Below, piece by piece: positions 16,601-27,119 of a stretch of 64,000 nucleotides of DNA. A program made the translations under genes and the position numbers. Under the pieces are notes generated by a model. The model saw only the letters and a list, made by a program, of their open reading frames with translations, did not search any database and was not told the origin of the DNA. The stretch spans positions 289,066 through 353,065 of the forward strand of contig JAMPKV010000009.1 in the NCBI GenBank assembly GCA_039962225.1, in the 5' to 3' direction. How positions within the stretch are numbered: the first letter of the stretch is position 1; each line of letters begins with the position of its first letter. This stretch comes from Microcoleus sp. AS-A8 (GTDB lineage Bacteria > Cyanobacteriota > Cyanobacteriia > Cyanobacteriales > Coleofasciculaceae).

Positions 16601-18082
16601 ATGGAAACCAGTGATTTTTCCAATTCCCCCCCCACCCCATCGCCAACCGAAAAGGTCATGCCCCGCATTAAGATTTTGACCATGTTCCGGCTGGGCTTAT
16701 TCCAAATGGGATTGGGCATCATGTCACTCCTCACCCTAGGAGTACTCAACCGGGTGATGATTGACGAACTCAACGTATTGCCCCTGATTGCCGCCGGTGC
16801 GATTGCCATGCACCAGTTTGTGAGTCCGGCGCGGGTGTGGTTTGGTCAGATGTCTGATTCTAAAACGCTTTTCGGCTATCACCGTACCGGTTATGTCTGG
16901 ATTGGCGCGGCTGTCTTTACCACCCTCTCTTTCATCGCCCTGCAAGTGGTTTGGCAACTCGGCGGCAGTTTGCAAGCGACTGGATGGAGTATACAAACCT
17001 ACAGTTGGGCGGGAGTACTCGCTCTAATTTTTGCTCTGTATGGTTTAGCCCTCAGTGCCAGTTCCACTCCTTTTGCCGCCCTTCTCGTTGATGTCTCGGA
17101 TGAAGACAACCGCTCTAAACTGATTGGAGTCGTCTGGTCGATGTTAATGGTTGGGATTGTGGTAGGAGCCATTATTAGCGGTGGGTTACTGGACAGACCA
17201 GAAATTTGTGGAGCGGCGATTTCGTCCTATAATCCGTCCCAAACGGCAAAAGTCGCCGATATCGCTAAATTGCAAACTACGATTAACCCCGTCTTTTTAT
17301 TCATGCCCGCTGTGGTATTCGGGCTGTGTTTGCTGGCAACCGTTGGGGTTGAGAAGAAGTATTCTCGTTATGGTGTGCGCTCCACGTTGGTAGAGCGAGA
17401 AGATAAAATTACGCTGTCGCGGGCGCTGAAAGTTTTAACCGCATCGCGTCAAACCAGTCTATTTTTCACATTCCTCCTAGTACTCACCCTGAGTCTGTTT
17501 ATGCAAGATGCCGTGATGGAACCCTATGGTGGAGAGGTATTCGGGATGTGTATCTCAGAAACCACTAAGCTGAATGTTCCCTTTGGTGTCGGGACGTTGC
17601 TGGGTATCAGTGGGACGGGTTTTTTGATTTTGCCCCGCTTGGGTAAGAAAAAAACAACCAAACTAGGGTGTATTGGGGCAGCAGTCTGCTTTGGATTAAT
17701 TATTATGGCTGGATTCACGGCTAATGCAGGGCTACTTAAGGGTAGCTTGCTATTTTTCGGTCTTGCCTCTGGGATACTGACGGCTGGTGCTACCAGTTTG
17801 ATGTTAGATTTGACGGCGGCTGAAACAGCAGGTACGTTTATCGGGGCTTGGGGCTTGTCTCAGGCGATGGCTAGGGGACTGGCGACGGTGCTGGGTGGGG
17901 CTGTGTTGAATTTGGGTAAAATGCTGTTTACAGTGCCTGTGCTGGCTTATGGAACGGTGTTTGCATTGCAAGCCGTAGGAATGATTTGGGCCGTTTGGTT
18001 GCTCAGGCGAATCAATGTCCAAGAATTCCAGGATAATGCAAAAGCAGCGATCGCAAGTGTTATGGAAGGAGAGTTAGATTAA
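16601..18082 (+). CDS. PucC/LhaA-family MFS transporter (BCD family)
   Basis: A 493-residue, about 12-helix membrane protein of the bacteriochlorophyll delivery family. The N-terminal segment RIKILTMFRLGLFQMGLGIMSLLTLGVLNRVMIDEL and the FVSPARVWFGQMSDSKTLFGYHRTGYVWIGAA block are characteristic. Relatives are linked to chlorophyll insertion or pigment-protein assembly in thylakoids; the exact cargo is uncertain. A HIP1 site lies at 16579. The downstream phosphatase-like gene begins directly at its stop codon, so the two are co-transcribed. Confidence 0.88.
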   Translation: METSDFSNSPPTPSPTEKVMPRIKILTMFRLGLFQMGLGIMSLLTLGVLNRVMIDELNVLPLIAAGAIAMHQFVSPARVWFGQMSDSKTLFGYHRTGYVWIGAAVFTTLSFIALQVVWQLGGSLQATGWSIQTYSWAGVLALIFALYGLALSASSTPFAALLVDVSDEDNRSKLIGVVWSMLMVGIVVGAIISGGLLDRPEICGAAISSYNPSQTAKVADIAKLQTTINPVFLFMPAVVFGLCLLATVGVEKKYSRYGVRSTLVEREDKITLSRALKVLTASRQTSLFFTFLLVLTLSLFMQDAVMEPYGGEVFGMCISETTKLNVPFGVGTLLGISGTGFLILPRLGKKKTTKLGCIGAAVCFGLIIMAGFTANAGLLKGSLLFFGLASGILTAGATSLMLDLTAAETAGTFIGAWGLSQAMARGLATVLGGAVLNLGKMLFTVPVLAYGTVFALQAVGMIWAVWLLRRINVQEFQDNAKAAIASVMEGELD

Positions 18083-18886
18083 TTGACTGATTTTTGGACA
18101 GACATTCTCAACTTTGCCACCGAGACGGCTAACCGTGTTGGCACTCAGCTCATGGCTGATTTTGGACAAGTGCAGGCATCAGAGAAGTTAGATGGTAGCT
18201 TAGTTACCCAATCGGATAACTGGGCGGATGAGACGATTCGGGAGGCGATCGCTTCTCATTTTCCCAGTCACGGGATTTTAAGTGAGGAAGGGCAACATGT
18301 TTTTCCGGATACTGAATGGTGCTGGATTATCGATCCCCTCGATGGCACCACAAACTTCGCCAGAGGCATTCCGATTTGGGGCATTTCCTTGGGGTTGGTA
18401 TATCAAGGAACCCCTGTCTTTGGCTACGTTCATTTTCCTCCCATTGGGCAAACTTTTCATGGTTTTTTGCAGGGGGAATCGGGAATTACAGGTATAGAAA
18501 ACGGTGCATTTCTGAATGGACGCCCTATCCACAGCAGCAGCGATACGGTTAGTAACAATCACTTTTTTAACCTTTGCTCCCGCAGTGCCTCATTATTGCA
18601 GCAAGCCCTGCCTTGTAAAATTCGCATGTTAGGTGTTGCCAGTTACAACTTCCTCACCATTGCCAGTGGTGCGGCTTTGGGAGGTATCGAAGCGACTCCC
18701 AAGATTTGGGATATTGCAGGGGCTTGGGTGATTGTACAAGCGGCGGACGGGGTTTGGGCACCCCTGGATTCTCAGAAAATTTTCCCCCTCATTGTTGGAG
18801 AGAATTACGGGCAGATATCACTTCCTACCCTCGTGGCGAGTAGTCCTGAAATGGTGAGTGTATTTCAACCAGTGATCCATATCTAG
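18083..18886 (+). CDS. Inositol monophosphatase family protein
   Basis: A 267-residue Mg2+-dependent phosphatase of the IMPase/FBPase superfamily. Metal-binding motifs are GILSEEG (Glu), WIIDPLDGTTNFARGIP (Asp-Pro-Leu-Asp-Gly-Thr) and the late KIWDIAGAWVIVQAADG. Substrates in the family include inositol-1-P, histidinol-P and 3'-phosphoadenosine phosphates. The start is TTG 18083, directly after the TAA of the upstream transporter gene; a zero-gap junction suggests translational coupling. Confidence 0.88.
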   Translation: MTDFWTDILNFATETANRVGTQLMADFGQVQASEKLDGSLVTQSDNWADETIREAIASHFPSHGILSEEGQHVFPDTEWCWIIDPLDGTTNFARGIPIWGISLGLVYQGTPVFGYVHFPPIGQTFHGFLQGESGITGIENGAFLNGRPIHSSSDTVSNNHFFNLCSRSASLLQQALPCKIRMLGVASYNFLTIASGAALGGIEATPKIWDIAGAWVIVQAADGVWAPLDSQKIFPLIVGENYGQISLPTLVASSPEMVSVFQPVIHI

Positions 18887-19250
18887 TGCCATGAAATACG
18901 CCTTCAACTTCCTATTCTGCAAGTAGCTTGTAGAACATAGGTGCTTGTGATTCTACCGTCTAAGTGGACGAGACAGGGTTGACTTCTGGCTTACGCTTAA
19001 GGACAATTCACGACTTGGCGCTATTTCTAGTAGGGCTATATACAAAAAAACTTATCATAAGAATATGTTTAACTTATATTTTGCACCCTTGTCAGTCGCT
19101 GAGGGTGAGATGTATTCACCAATGCTATGGCTAGGTTCTTTAGGAGCGTGGACACTGGCTACCCGACCCAAAGAAAGCTGGCCCTTGTAAGGGTACAAGA
19201 TATCAGTTCAAAAGCTTTTCCTAAGCCTTCCCGATGGCAGGTAAGTACTT
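18887..19250. other. Intergenic gap
   Basis: 364 bases. No open frame or clear RNA was seen. The stretch presumably carries the promoter of the response regulator, but no convincing -10/-35 pair was found. Confidence 0.4.
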
Positions 19251-19697
19251 ATGGGCACAATTTTAGTCGTGGATGATGATCTAACACAACAGTTAATCGT
19301 CTTTAAAATCCTTAAAACTATTGGGTTAAATGTTATTTTTGCTGATGATGGCCTACAAGCGCTGGAACAGGTGCAGCGTTTTTGTCCCAATCTAGTCCTT
19401 CTGGACATCCTTTTGCCGAAGATGAACGGCTACGAAGTCTGTAGGCGGCTTAAATCTGATCAAAAAACCCAGAACCTACCCGTGATCATGTGTTCTAACA
19501 AGAAAGAAGATTGTGATCATTACTGGGGAATTAAGCAAGGTGCCGATGCCTATCTTTCTAAGCCTTGCCATCCCCAAGAACTGGTGAATACCGTTCAGTA
19601 TTTCTTAGCAGAGGGCATGATCAGTGAGTTTGTCCCCGCAAGCGTGAGTGAGGCAATCTCTATTTCTGCTGGACTGGCTAGAAGAGGGAATTGGTAA
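19251..19697 (+). CDS. CheY/PilH-like single-domain response regulator
   Basis: A 148-residue receiver domain without an output domain. The acidic pair is VVDDD (Asp near 8-10), the phospho-acceptor LVLLDILLPKMNGYEV (Asp near 53), and the conserved Lys is DAYLSKPC. Receiver-only proteins of this type act in chemotaxis or twitching motility (PilG/PilH-like) relays. No kinase is adjacent; a role with the type IV pilus genes of this window is only a possibility. A short tail (about 25 residues) follows the domain. Confidence 0.88.
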   Translation: MGTILVVDDDLTQQLIVFKILKTIGLNVIFADDGLQALEQVQRFCPNLVLLDILLPKMNGYEVCRRLKSDQKTQNLPVIMCSNKKEDCDHYWGIKQGADAYLSKPCHPQELVNTVQYFLAEGMISEFVPASVSEAISISAGLARRGNW

Positions 19698-19705
19698 GTT
19701 CTTCG

Positions 19706-20614
19706 CTAATGTTCCCAAAAGTAATCAGCCATCATTTTTTTTGTTCTAGATTGCCTTTTTTGAGGAACACCCAACAAGACTGAACGCTGTACTAATTGAT
19801 TATTATTGAGGCGTCGAGCAACACGACTGGGTATTCCGTAGCCATAAACAATATGAGCCTGCCCAGCTAAGACGACCACTTGCTCATCTGGATTGGCTTT
19901 GATAAATTGGGCGATCGCTTGTGCCATTGTTTCATCCCACAGCACCTGCGCGGTGAAAAATCGTTCAAAGCTGCTACTGTTGCCATGTCCACCTTGATGA
20001 TGTTCTTCGTAGGATTTTTGGATCATGTGACGATATTCGGCGTTATCTGTGCGAATTTCTGATAACGGCGGAATATACCTGCGTTCAGCGGCGGTTAGGC
20101 TCTCTAATCCATTACGAGAAACTTTACGTGTTACCTCTGTCGGTGTGTTTAAGGCTAAGACGCGCAGTTGATGAGCTCTAGCGAAGCGAAGTATCGGTGC
20201 ATAGTATTCCCAAGGAAAACCCCAGCGTTCTTCATACTCGCTTTGCTCGATTAACTGTTCTTCTGTGATGTTCCCTGCGATGTATTGATCGAGAATATTC
20301 TGATAGGGTCGCTGAAACATCTCCATCGCAATCACGAGGCGAGGCGCAGTCGCGTCCTTGGCATTTTTCAGTTTCTCTCGATAGACGGCTTGCAGGATTT
20401 TTAGTTGGGCTTGATGGTCTTCTGGAGTATCATGAGTTTCTCCCAAGTACACTACATCTGCCTTTACCAGTTCCTGCACTATTTTTTGTTGATTTAGCTG
20501 TTGCTGTTCTGGTGTGTGAGGAGTTGATGTGTTTTGGGCACAAGCTGAAATGGTAGACAGACAGAGGATTCCCAAAGACCACGCACAGAATTTGGCAATA
20601 TTGCGTTTTCTCAT
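19706..20614 (-). CDS. ChaN family lipoprotein (heme-binding Tiki/DUF399)
   Basis: A 302-residue lipoprotein: signal peptide with lipobox STISAC (Cys25), then the ChaN/Tiki domain with VVYLGETHDTPEDHQAQL, EMFQRPYQNILDQYIAG and the terminal VVVLAGQAHIVYGYGIPSRV. Conserved Glu and His residues of the GETHD motif are intact. Relatives bind heme or act as metalloproteases; the role here is unknown. It converges on the response regulator with only 8 bases between stops. Confidence 0.88.
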   Translation of the reverse strand: MRKRNIAKFCAWSLGILCLSTISACAQNTSTPHTPEQQQLNQQKIVQELVKADVVYLGETHDTPEDHQAQLKILQAVYREKLKNAKDATAPRLVIAMEMFQRPYQNILDQYIAGNITEEQLIEQSEYEERWGFPWEYYAPILRFARAHQLRVLALNTPTEVTRKVSRNGLESLTAAERRYIPPLSEIRTDNAEYRHMIQKSYEEHHQGGHGNSSSFERFFTAQVLWDETMAQAIAQFIKANPDEQVVVLAGQAHIVYGYGIPSRVARRLNNNQLVQRSVLLGVPQKRQSRTKKMMADYFWEH

Positions 20615-20678
20615 AACCCTAATTTACCGATTAGTTATGAGTGTGGGAACTCTTCTCAGGGGGGTTGAGTTTAATTGA

Positions 20679-21845
20679 TTATTCCTCAGAGTCCTGGTAT
20701 ACGTCCTCCAGCGCCTGATGTTGGGAGCGACGGGAGCGACGACGATATTTTTTACTTTCTAGTTTAGGCTCGTAGTGAGTTTGCCCTTTTCCTTTGGTTT
20801 TGGCCTTCATGCTGGACTCAGGATCGGCTTGTTGGTGCAACCGCTCTTGCCACGCGATCGCATCTTCCAATAAATCCAAGTAATACTCATATCGCTCCCA
20901 ATCCCCCCGCACCGCACAGTTCGGCTCATCTCGATGCAGGCAATCACTAAACTGACAGCGACCGGTTGCTAATCGATGCCTTGCTTCTGGAAAATATTGG
21001 GCTAACTCTTCAGGGGGACAGTCAATATCAGGCTGGTTGAAACCGGGAGTATCTGCGAGCAGTCCACCGGTCGGTAAATCAAACAGTTCGACATGGCGAG
21101 TCGTGTGACGCCCTCGGCTGAGTTTTCCGGATACTGCTGCCACCCGCACGTTGACATCAGGAATCAACTGATTGATCAGACTGGATTTGCCTACGCCCGA
21201 AGGGCCAGCAAAGATGGTAATTTTATGATTGAGCTGCTTGCTCAGTTCCTCTAATCCCTGATGGGTGTGGACGCTGATCAATACAGGTTGGTAACCCCAA
21301 TTTCTGAGACGACAAGTCCACTCCTCTAACTGTTCGTCTGAGACTAAATCTTTTTTATTCAAGCACAAACAAATCCCCAATTCCGTAGACTCTGCCTTCA
21401 CCAGAAAACGAGTCAGTTGGTACGGGTCTAAGGGAGGGTCGGCTAAGGCAAAAACTAAGAGAATTTCGTCGGCATTAGCGACTGGAGGGCGGTCTAGCTG
21501 GGTTTTGCGGGGTAGGACTTCGGCGATCGCGCCTCGTTGGCCTTCCCAATCCGGTTCTTCTACCACAACGCGATCGCCTACCATTACGCGTTGACCAATT
21601 TTTTTCAGCCTTGTTCGACGAGTACACAGTAGCGTTACAGGTTGAATGTTAGAAGGTTGAATGTCCGTTTTAGGTTGAGGATGTTCAGATTGAACGTCAT
21701 CTTCTAAACCTTCAACTTTCAACGTTCCCACCTTCAAACCTGGCTCTAACTGCACCTGATAGAAGTTGGCTTGCACCGCCACTACTGTTCCCCATAATGG
21801 TGTTGCTCCTGGGGACAACTTGCTATCACAGGGGAAGACACTCAT
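20679..21845 (-). CDS. rsgA: Ribosome small subunit-dependent GTPase A
   Basis: A 388-residue circularly permuted GTPase that helps mature the 30S subunit. OB-fold at the N-terminus, then G4 LCLNKKD, G1 FAGPSGVGKSSLINQL, G3 LADTPGF, and the zinc site CQFSDCLHRDEPNC. Residues about 42-72 form a low-complexity insertion absent from typical RsgA, encoded by GGTTGAA-like repeats. The C-terminal tail is basic (KKYRRRSRRSQ). The ATG overlaps the stop of the tusA-like gene. Confidence 0.93.
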   Translation of the reverse strand: MSVFPCDSKLSPGATPLWGTVVAVQANFYQVQLEPGLKVGTLKVEGLEDDVQSEHPQPKTDIQPSNIQPVTLLCTRRTRLKKIGQRVMVGDRVVVEEPDWEGQRGAIAEVLPRKTQLDRPPVANADEILLVFALADPPLDPYQLTRFLVKAESTELGICLCLNKKDLVSDEQLEEWTCRLRNWGYQPVLISVHTHQGLEELSKQLNHKITIFAGPSGVGKSSLINQLIPDVNVRVAAVSGKLSRGRHTTRHVELFDLPTGGLLADTPGFNQPDIDCPPEELAQYFPEARHRLATGRCQFSDCLHRDEPNCAVRGDWERYEYYLDLLEDAIAWQERLHQQADPESSMKAKTKGKGQTHYEPKLESKKYRRRSRRSQHQALEDVYQDSEE

Positions 21846-22111
21846 GCAGGCGCTATTGGACGCCGTACATTCAGCGCAAAGTAGCCACTGCGATCTTCCA
21901 CGGACTCAATTAAGTAGCCTTCCATCACCAAACTATCGGGCACCTGTTCAATGGGTTCTCCGGGGTCGAGCCACACTTCTAATAAGGCTCCTGGTGTCAT
22001 TTGCTCGATTGCGAGTTTGGTCCGCACAAAGTTAATTGGGCAAGGCGTCCCCCGCAAATCAAGCTGGGCATCAGGAGTGGGTTTGGGCGTCGATTCGGCT
22101 AAGTTACTCAT
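21842..22111 (-). CDS. TusA/SirA-family sulfur carrier protein
   Basis: An 89-residue protein of the TusA fold: [22 protein letters not shown] carries the CPxP-like catalytic cysteine in the usual place, and [18 protein letters not shown] follows. Family members pass persulfide sulfur for tRNA thiolation or cofactor synthesis. It overlaps dnaJ upstream and rsgA downstream by four bases each (ATGA), so the three genes are translated from one message. Confidence 0.88.
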   Translation of the reverse strand: MSNLAESTPKPTPDAQLDLRGTPCPINFVRTKLAIEQMTPGALLEVWLDPGEPIEQVPDSLVMEGYLIESVEDRSGYFALNVRRPIAPA

Positions 22112-23229
22112 CCGCGAAACAGCCCTCCTAAGAAGCCTTCTATGCCACCTTTCCCGGTGCGATCGCCCTTAATCTTTGCCAGTTTCTCCAGCAGTTCCCG
22201 TTCCTCTGCCGTAATCCGGGTGGGAATGTCAATCAAAATTGTCATCAGGTGATCGCCCCGGCTGACTGGGTTCCCCAATTTGGGTACACCGTGATTTTCC
22301 AGGGTTAACACGGTATTGGGCTGTGTTCCTGCCGGAATCGTTAATTCCACTGGCCCATCCACTGTCGTGACTTCCAATCGACATCCTAAAATTGCTTGTA
22401 AGTAGCTGACCTTGAGATCCGATAGGATATTAATCCCTTCCCGATGAAACTCGGCGTCTTCCTCAATAAATAAGTAGACGTATAGATCTCCAGGAGGGCC
22501 ACCCCGCAATCCCGCGTCTCCTTCTTTAGAAACGCGCAGCCTTGTGCCATTATCTACGCCTGGTGGAATCGTGATTTTGAGCTTTTTGGTTTCCTGCTTG
22601 CGACCTGCACCCCCGCAAGATTCACACTTGTCCTCAATTACCTGCCCTTCACCATTACAGGTAGGACAAACGGAGACCTGAGTAAAACTACCAAAGGGGG
22701 TCCGTGTCGCACGACGCACTTGGCCTGTACCACTGCAAGTTGGGCAGGTACGGGGTCGAGTCCCTGGTTTGGCCCCCGTGCTATTACAGACGTTACAGGT
22801 TTCTAGGTGAGGAATCCGGATTTCCTTTTCACCTCCAAACACAGCTTCCCGAAAGTCCAGCTTCAAGTCGAGTCGCAAGTCTTCACCGCGAACCGGACCG
22901 CTGCGTCGGCGAGTCGCTTGCTGACCCATGCCGCCTGCAAAGCCACTGAAGAAGCTTTCAAAAATATCGGCAAAACCCATATCACCGATATCGCCGAAGC
23001 CCGCACCGGCTCCGCTGACACCGGCTTCACCGAAGCGGTCATATCGGGCGCGAGTTTCTGGTTCTGAGAGAACTTCGTAAGCTCGATTAATCTCTTTAAA
23101 GCGCTCTTCAGCCCCTAGCTCCTTGTTGACATCCGGGTGATACTTCCGGGCAAGGCGGCGGTAAGCACGTTTTAGTTCCTCTTTGTCGGCGTCACGAGAG
23201 ACACCTAGAATGTCATAGTAGTCAGGCAT
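22108..23229 (-). CDS. dnaJ: Chaperone protein DnaJ (type I Hsp40)
   Basis: A 373-residue type I J-protein that stimulates DnaK ATPase and delivers clients. J domain at residues 1-70 with YHPDVNKE, a Gly/Phe-rich linker ([21 protein letters not shown]), four zinc-binding CxxCxGxG repeats ([32 protein letters not shown]) and two C-terminal substrate-binding domains. Full length and intact. It lies between dnaK and tusA on the minus strand. Confidence 0.97.
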   Translation of the reverse strand: MPDYYDILGVSRDADKEELKRAYRRLARKYHPDVNKELGAEERFKEINRAYEVLSEPETRARYDRFGEAGVSGAGAGFGDIGDMGFADIFESFFSGFAGGMGQQATRRRSGPVRGEDLRLDLKLDFREAVFGGEKEIRIPHLETCNVCNSTGAKPGTRPRTCPTCSGTGQVRRATRTPFGSFTQVSVCPTCNGEGQVIEDKCESCGGAGRKQETKKLKITIPPGVDNGTRLRVSKEGDAGLRGGPPGDLYVYLFIEEDAEFHREGINILSDLKVSYLQAILGCRLEVTTVDGPVELTIPAGTQPNTVLTLENHGVPKLGNPVSRGDHLMTILIDIPTRITAEERELLEKLAKIKGDRTGKGGIEGFLGGLFRG

Positions 23230-23385
23230 AGAGCGCCGAGCGGTGTTTTGTTACTTTATAGGGGCGGTGGAATTGAATTTGAGTGATTGGAGTAAAGTCA
23301 CTGATGACCTATTCACAGCTCACCCATATATCTATCCATTGTCTAGCAGAAAAACAGGTCAAGCGCTACCTTTTAGGAGCGTCCC

Positions 23386-25356
23386 TTAGTCAACTTGCTC
23401 GTAGTCAGCGGTTACGGTTTCCTCGTCAAAGTTTAGAATCAAGTCGTCTTCTTCGCTTGTAGACGGGGATTCAAACGGTGAACTAAACTCTGGCGTTGAA
23501 GATACCTCCTCGGTTTGTACAAATTCTTCTACGTCTACACTGGGTGAAGCTTGTTGATAGACAGCGGCACCAATCTCAAACAACTTTTGTTGGAAATCCT
23601 CCAGCCGTTGCTTCACTTCCTCAATACTAATTGAGGAATCTGCCATTGCCTCTTGCAGCTCTTGCTTCTTCTCCTCTCCTTGAGCCTTGAGTTCTTCGCG
23701 AACCAAGCCGCCACTTTCCTTCAATGTGCTTTCGTAACTGTAGAATAGGCTATCGGCTTGGTTCTTAAGCTCAACCAATTGTATGCGGCGATAGTCTTCT
23801 TCGGCATATTTTTCTGCCTCAACGCGCATCCGTTCTACTTCGCTGGCACTTAAGCCTCCAGTATTCGTAATTCGGATTCTTTGTTCTTTGCCAGTCCCTT
23901 TGTCAGCGGCTGAAACTTGCAGAATCCCGTTAACATCGATTTCAAACGCTACTTCGATTTGAGGTACACCCCTTGGGGCTGGGGGAATGCCGGTGAGCAG
24001 AAACTTGCCCAGGCTCTTGTTGTCCCTCGCCATCGCCCGTTCACCCTGTAGCACATGAATTTCTACAGAGGTTTGTCCATCCGTCGCCGTGGAAAAAACC
24101 TGAGACTTACTGGTCGGAATGGTCGTGTTGCGATCAATAATTTTTGTAAATACTTCGCCTAAAGTCTCAATTCCTAATGATAGGGGAGTGACATCCAGAA
24201 GCAGTAAGTCCTCCACTTCGCCGCCTAAGACACCGCCCTGAATGGCAGCTCCTAGTGCAACCGCTTCATCAGGGTTGACTGACTTATCGGGTGTTCTGCC
24301 CCCAAAAAACTTCTTAATCGCCTCCTGTACGGCTGGGATACGGGTGGAACCGCCCACTAACAGGATGCGATCAATATCATCGGGCTTTAGGTCAGCGTCT
24401 TTCAGTGATTGGGTTACAGGCTCAATTGTTCCTGTAATCAGTTCGCTCGCCAGTTCTTCAAACTTTGAGCGCGATAGCTCCATCTCCAAGTGTTTTGGGC
24501 CTGTCTCATCTGCTGTAATAAAGGGCAGGTTAATGGAGGTCGAAAGCATATTAGAGAGTTCAACTTTTGCCTTTTCAGCCGCTTCGCGCAAGCGCTGAAG
24601 TGCCATTTTATCGGTTCCGAGGTCAATCCCCTCTGTTCCTTTAAAGTTTTCAATCATCCAGCGCACAATCACATTATCGAAGTCATCGCCTCCCAGGTGA
24701 TTGTTGCCAGAGGTGGCCTTAACTTCAAAAACTCCGTCTCCGAGTTGAAGAATCGAGACATCAAAAGTCCCGCCACCCAAGTCAAATACCAAGATTCGCT
24801 GCTCTACAGACTGTTTATCGAGGCCATAGGCGAGGGATGCCGCCGTTGGCTCGTTGATAATTCGCAGCACTTCCAAACCGGCGATAGTCCCAGCATCTTT
24901 GGTCGCCTGCCGTTGGGCGTCTGTAAAGTAGGCCGGAACGGTAATCACAGCTTGCTCCACAGGCTCCCCAAGAAAGCTTTCGGCATCGGCCTTGAGCTTT
25001 TGCAGGATCATGGCGGAGATTTCTTGAGGTGTGTAAGTACGCCCCCGGATTTGGACATCGACGGTATCATCGCGACCTTTGACGCAGTTATAAGGAACGC
25101 GGGATCGTTCCGTGGCCGTGTCATCCCACCGACGCCCTATGAAGCGCTTGATGCTGTAGATTGTGTTTTCGGCATTGGTCACGGCCTGCCGCTTTGCCAG
25201 TTGACCGACCAATCGTTCCCCTGCTTTGCCAAATCCCACTATACTCGGAGTGGTTCGCCCTCCTTCCGTGTTTGAAATGACGATGGGCTGACCACCTTCT
25301 AACACAGCAACGCAACTATTGGTGGTGCCCAAGTCGATGCCAATAACTTTTCCCAT
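23386..25356 (-). CDS. dnaK: Chaperone protein DnaK (Hsp70)
   Basis: A 656-residue Hsp70. N-terminal [17 protein letters not shown], phosphate-2 loop [14 protein letters not shown], adenosine motif [17 protein letters not shown], linker [17 protein letters not shown], and the substrate-binding and lid domains. The C-terminus is acidic and not the EEVK type (ends ADYEQVD), as in cyanobacterial DnaK2-like proteins. It is set between grpE (232 bp upstream) and dnaJ (156 bp downstream), the classic chaperone order. Confidence 0.97.
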   Translation of the reverse strand: MGKVIGIDLGTTNSCVAVLEGGQPIVISNTEGGRTTPSIVGFGKAGERLVGQLAKRQAVTNAENTIYSIKRFIGRRWDDTATERSRVPYNCVKGRDDTVDVQIRGRTYTPQEISAMILQKLKADAESFLGEPVEQAVITVPAYFTDAQRQATKDAGTIAGLEVLRIINEPTAASLAYGLDKQSVEQRILVFDLGGGTFDVSILQLGDGVFEVKATSGNNHLGGDDFDNVIVRWMIENFKGTEGIDLGTDKMALQRLREAAEKAKVELSNMLSTSINLPFITADETGPKHLEMELSRSKFEELASELITGTIEPVTQSLKDADLKPDDIDRILLVGGSTRIPAVQEAIKKFFGGRTPDKSVNPDEAVALGAAIQGGVLGGEVEDLLLLDVTPLSLGIETLGEVFTKIIDRNTTIPTSKSQVFSTATDGQTSVEIHVLQGERAMARDNKSLGKFLLTGIPPAPRGVPQIEVAFEIDVNGILQVSAADKGTGKEQRIRITNTGGLSASEVERMRVEAEKYAEEDYRRIQLVELKNQADSLFYSYESTLKESGGLVREELKAQGEEKKQELQEAMADSSISIEEVKQRLEDFQQKLFEIGAAVYQQASPSVDVEEFVQTEEVSSTPEFSSPFESPSTSEEDDLILNFDEETVTADYEQVD

Positions 25357-25588
25357 AGGGCTTCGGCTTAAAATTTATGTCAAGTTGTTTACGTTTAAGT
25401 TAAAGCGGGTACTAGAACAAACCTTCCTTTGGTTACATACTCTTCTAGACTTATCGTCAATCAAGAGTGACACCAAAGGATGGTTAATGCATCCTGCCAC
25501 TTAGGTTTTTGGGGTATCTTCTTTTGAGGTTACCACCGAATCCTAAAGAGCAGCAACTTTGACCCTAACGCTTTACCCTGTGACGGGT

Positions 25589-26374
25589 TCATTCAGGAGA
25601 AGTAGCTTGACTTTCATCCGATTCCTCACTGGGAGTTTCCGGCGCAGAAGCAACTTTAACCATCGCATGGCGCAGGACACGCTCACCCAAGAAATATCCT
25701 CGTACTAGCTGTTCGATGACCACACCTTCTGGGTATTCATTCGTCGCCTCCCGCATCACGGCTTCATGGAGATTTGGGTCAAACTCTTTCCCTTCTGGGC
25801 GCATGGCAGACACCCCAATACGTTTCAGGCAGTCCACTAGCTGCTTATACACTCCTTGGTAGCTTTTGTGGATGCCCATTTCCCCATCATTTTGGGGCTT
25901 AATTTGCGATCGCGCCCGCTCAAAGTTATCCACTACGGGTAATAACTCACTGAGCGTAACTCGTTTGATCTGTTGTTCTAAATCCTCTTTCTCTTTCGTT
26001 GTGCGCTTGCGGAAGTTATCGAAATCTGCCGCAATCCGCATGGATTGAGTCTTGAAGGACTCTGATTGTTGATTGAGATCTTCTAATTGAGCTTTTAAGG
26101 CGTCATTTTCCTGCCTCAACTTTAAGAGAGCCTCTAACTCTCCACCGGCTAACGGCAGATCCGCCGTGGCTTGAGTGGTGTCTTGGGCTTCTCCATCGGT
26201 CTTAGCTGATCCTGCTGTTGACTCAGCGGTGTCTTCCTCAACAGTGGCTGGCGATTCTAAATCTACCAACCCGCCTTCCGCTCTGGCCGCTGGTTGAGCG
26301 GCCACGCCTTGGCTATCGACAGCCTCATCCGTCGGCTGTGAAGTACTATCTGGCTGATTTTCTTCGTCGATCAT
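25589..26374 (-). CDS. grpE: Nucleotide exchange factor GrpE
   Basis: A 261-residue GrpE. Residues 1-80 are acidic, low in hydrophobics and probably disordered; a coiled coil follows ([22 protein letters not shown]), then the diagnostic [20 protein letters not shown] and the beta-wing domain with [26 protein letters not shown]. It promotes ADP release from DnaK. First gene of the minus-strand chaperone cluster; an inverted repeat lies 28-64 bp upstream of its ATG. Confidence 0.95.
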   Translation of the reverse strand: MIDEENQPDSTSQPTDEAVDSQGVAAQPAARAEGGLVDLESPATVEEDTAESTAGSAKTDGEAQDTTQATADLPLAGGELEALLKLRQENDALKAQLEDLNQQSESFKTQSMRIAADFDNFRKRTTKEKEDLEQQIKRVTLSELLPVVDNFERARSQIKPQNDGEMGIHKSYQGVYKQLVDCLKRIGVSAMRPEGKEFDPNLHEAVMREATNEYPEGVVIEQLVRGYFLGERVLRHAMVKVASAPETPSEESDESQATSPE

Positions 26375-26401
26375 GCTCTACTCATCCCCACTTACAAAGA
26401 C

Positions 26402-26438
26402 TGCTAGTACTGACGCTCTCACTGTTTTCTCACTAGCA
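26402..26438. promoter_or_regulatory. Inverted repeat upstream of grpE
   Basis: TGCTAGT (26402-26408) and ACTAGCA (26432-26438) are perfect arms separated by 23 bases, ending 28 bp before the grpE start. This is not a CIRCE element (TTAGCACTC-N9-GAGTGCTAA), but position suits an operator or a leader hairpin for heat-shock control. Confidence 0.35.
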
Positions 26439-26468
26439 ACCCGATCCCTAAAAGTTTCTTGCAATCTA

Positions 26469-26508
26469 GAAGAAGTGCTACGCCTAGGCGCGGGATCGCG
26501 ACTTCTTC
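26469..26508. repeat. Compound palindrome in the grpE-pilB gap
   Basis: Outer arms GAAGAAGT (26469-26476) and ACTTCTTC (26501-26508) enclose the inner palindrome CGCCTAGGCG. It looks like one of the interspersed palindromic elements of cyanobacterial genomes. The 745-base gap 26375-27119 also holds a smaller hairpin TAGTGTC-N6-GACACTA at 26649-26668 and no supported gene. Confidence 0.55.
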
Positions 26509-27030
26509 AGATTTTAATGTGCCCCATCTGAATACTGCTCGCCTATCCAGGGGGGGACGCGGGAGCTACGTCCAGATGCCAGCCTGTTTGCCCATCTTTA
26601 TATCCTTAAGATGTAACACCATTGCGCTTCTCACCCAATGTAACACCCTAGTGTCCCTATAGACACTATTTGTTCTTGCCAGTGCCGCCGATAGAGTCAA
26701 GGCTTAGGCGACCCTTTCTGACAAAATGCCTGGTGAGAGCTGTGCAAGCGCAAGTTAGTAAAAGCTATTATCAGAATATTCTACATAATGAATAATGCTG
26801 CTCGTGCTAGCTTCCCCCATTTTATCAAGTTCAGTTTATCGGATGAAAATAGGCTTTTCATCCTTGTCAGGATATTTGTAATCACAGCGCGGAAAGCATC
26901 CGACAGGACTCACGAAAGAAAAGTTCTTCCCCAACGGGGCTACAACGCAACCAGCTTAAGGAAAGAGCCTTTCTTAGGGTAGCTAGAGTCATCTCAAAGT
27001 ATCAGTGGACTTTTATTGCCCTGATGCCAG

Positions 27031-27066
27031 CTTCTCAAACACGACTTAAACCCTCTTTTTGAGAAG
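27031..27066 (+). promoter_or_regulatory. Leader hairpin upstream of pilB
   Basis: CTTCTCAAA (27031-27039) and TTTGAGAAG (27058-27066) are perfect 9-base arms lying 54-89 bp before the pilB ATG, so probably within the 5' leader. Attenuation or RNA stabilisation are possibilities. Confidence 0.35.
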
Positions 27067-27119
27067 GATTTGTGAAGAAAGAGAATAACTTGTAACGAAA
27101 GGAAATACTCTCAGCCGCT

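Noticed and set aside
26375..26460. CIRCE/HrcA operator before grpE
   Set aside because: The arms TGCTAGT/ACTAGCA do not match TTAGCACTC and the 23-base spacing is wrong.
26459..26982. Two short plus-strand frames (67 and 64 residues) in the grpE-pilB gap
   Set aside because: They lie over the compound palindrome and AT-rich leader, have no RBS and read like translated non-coding DNA.
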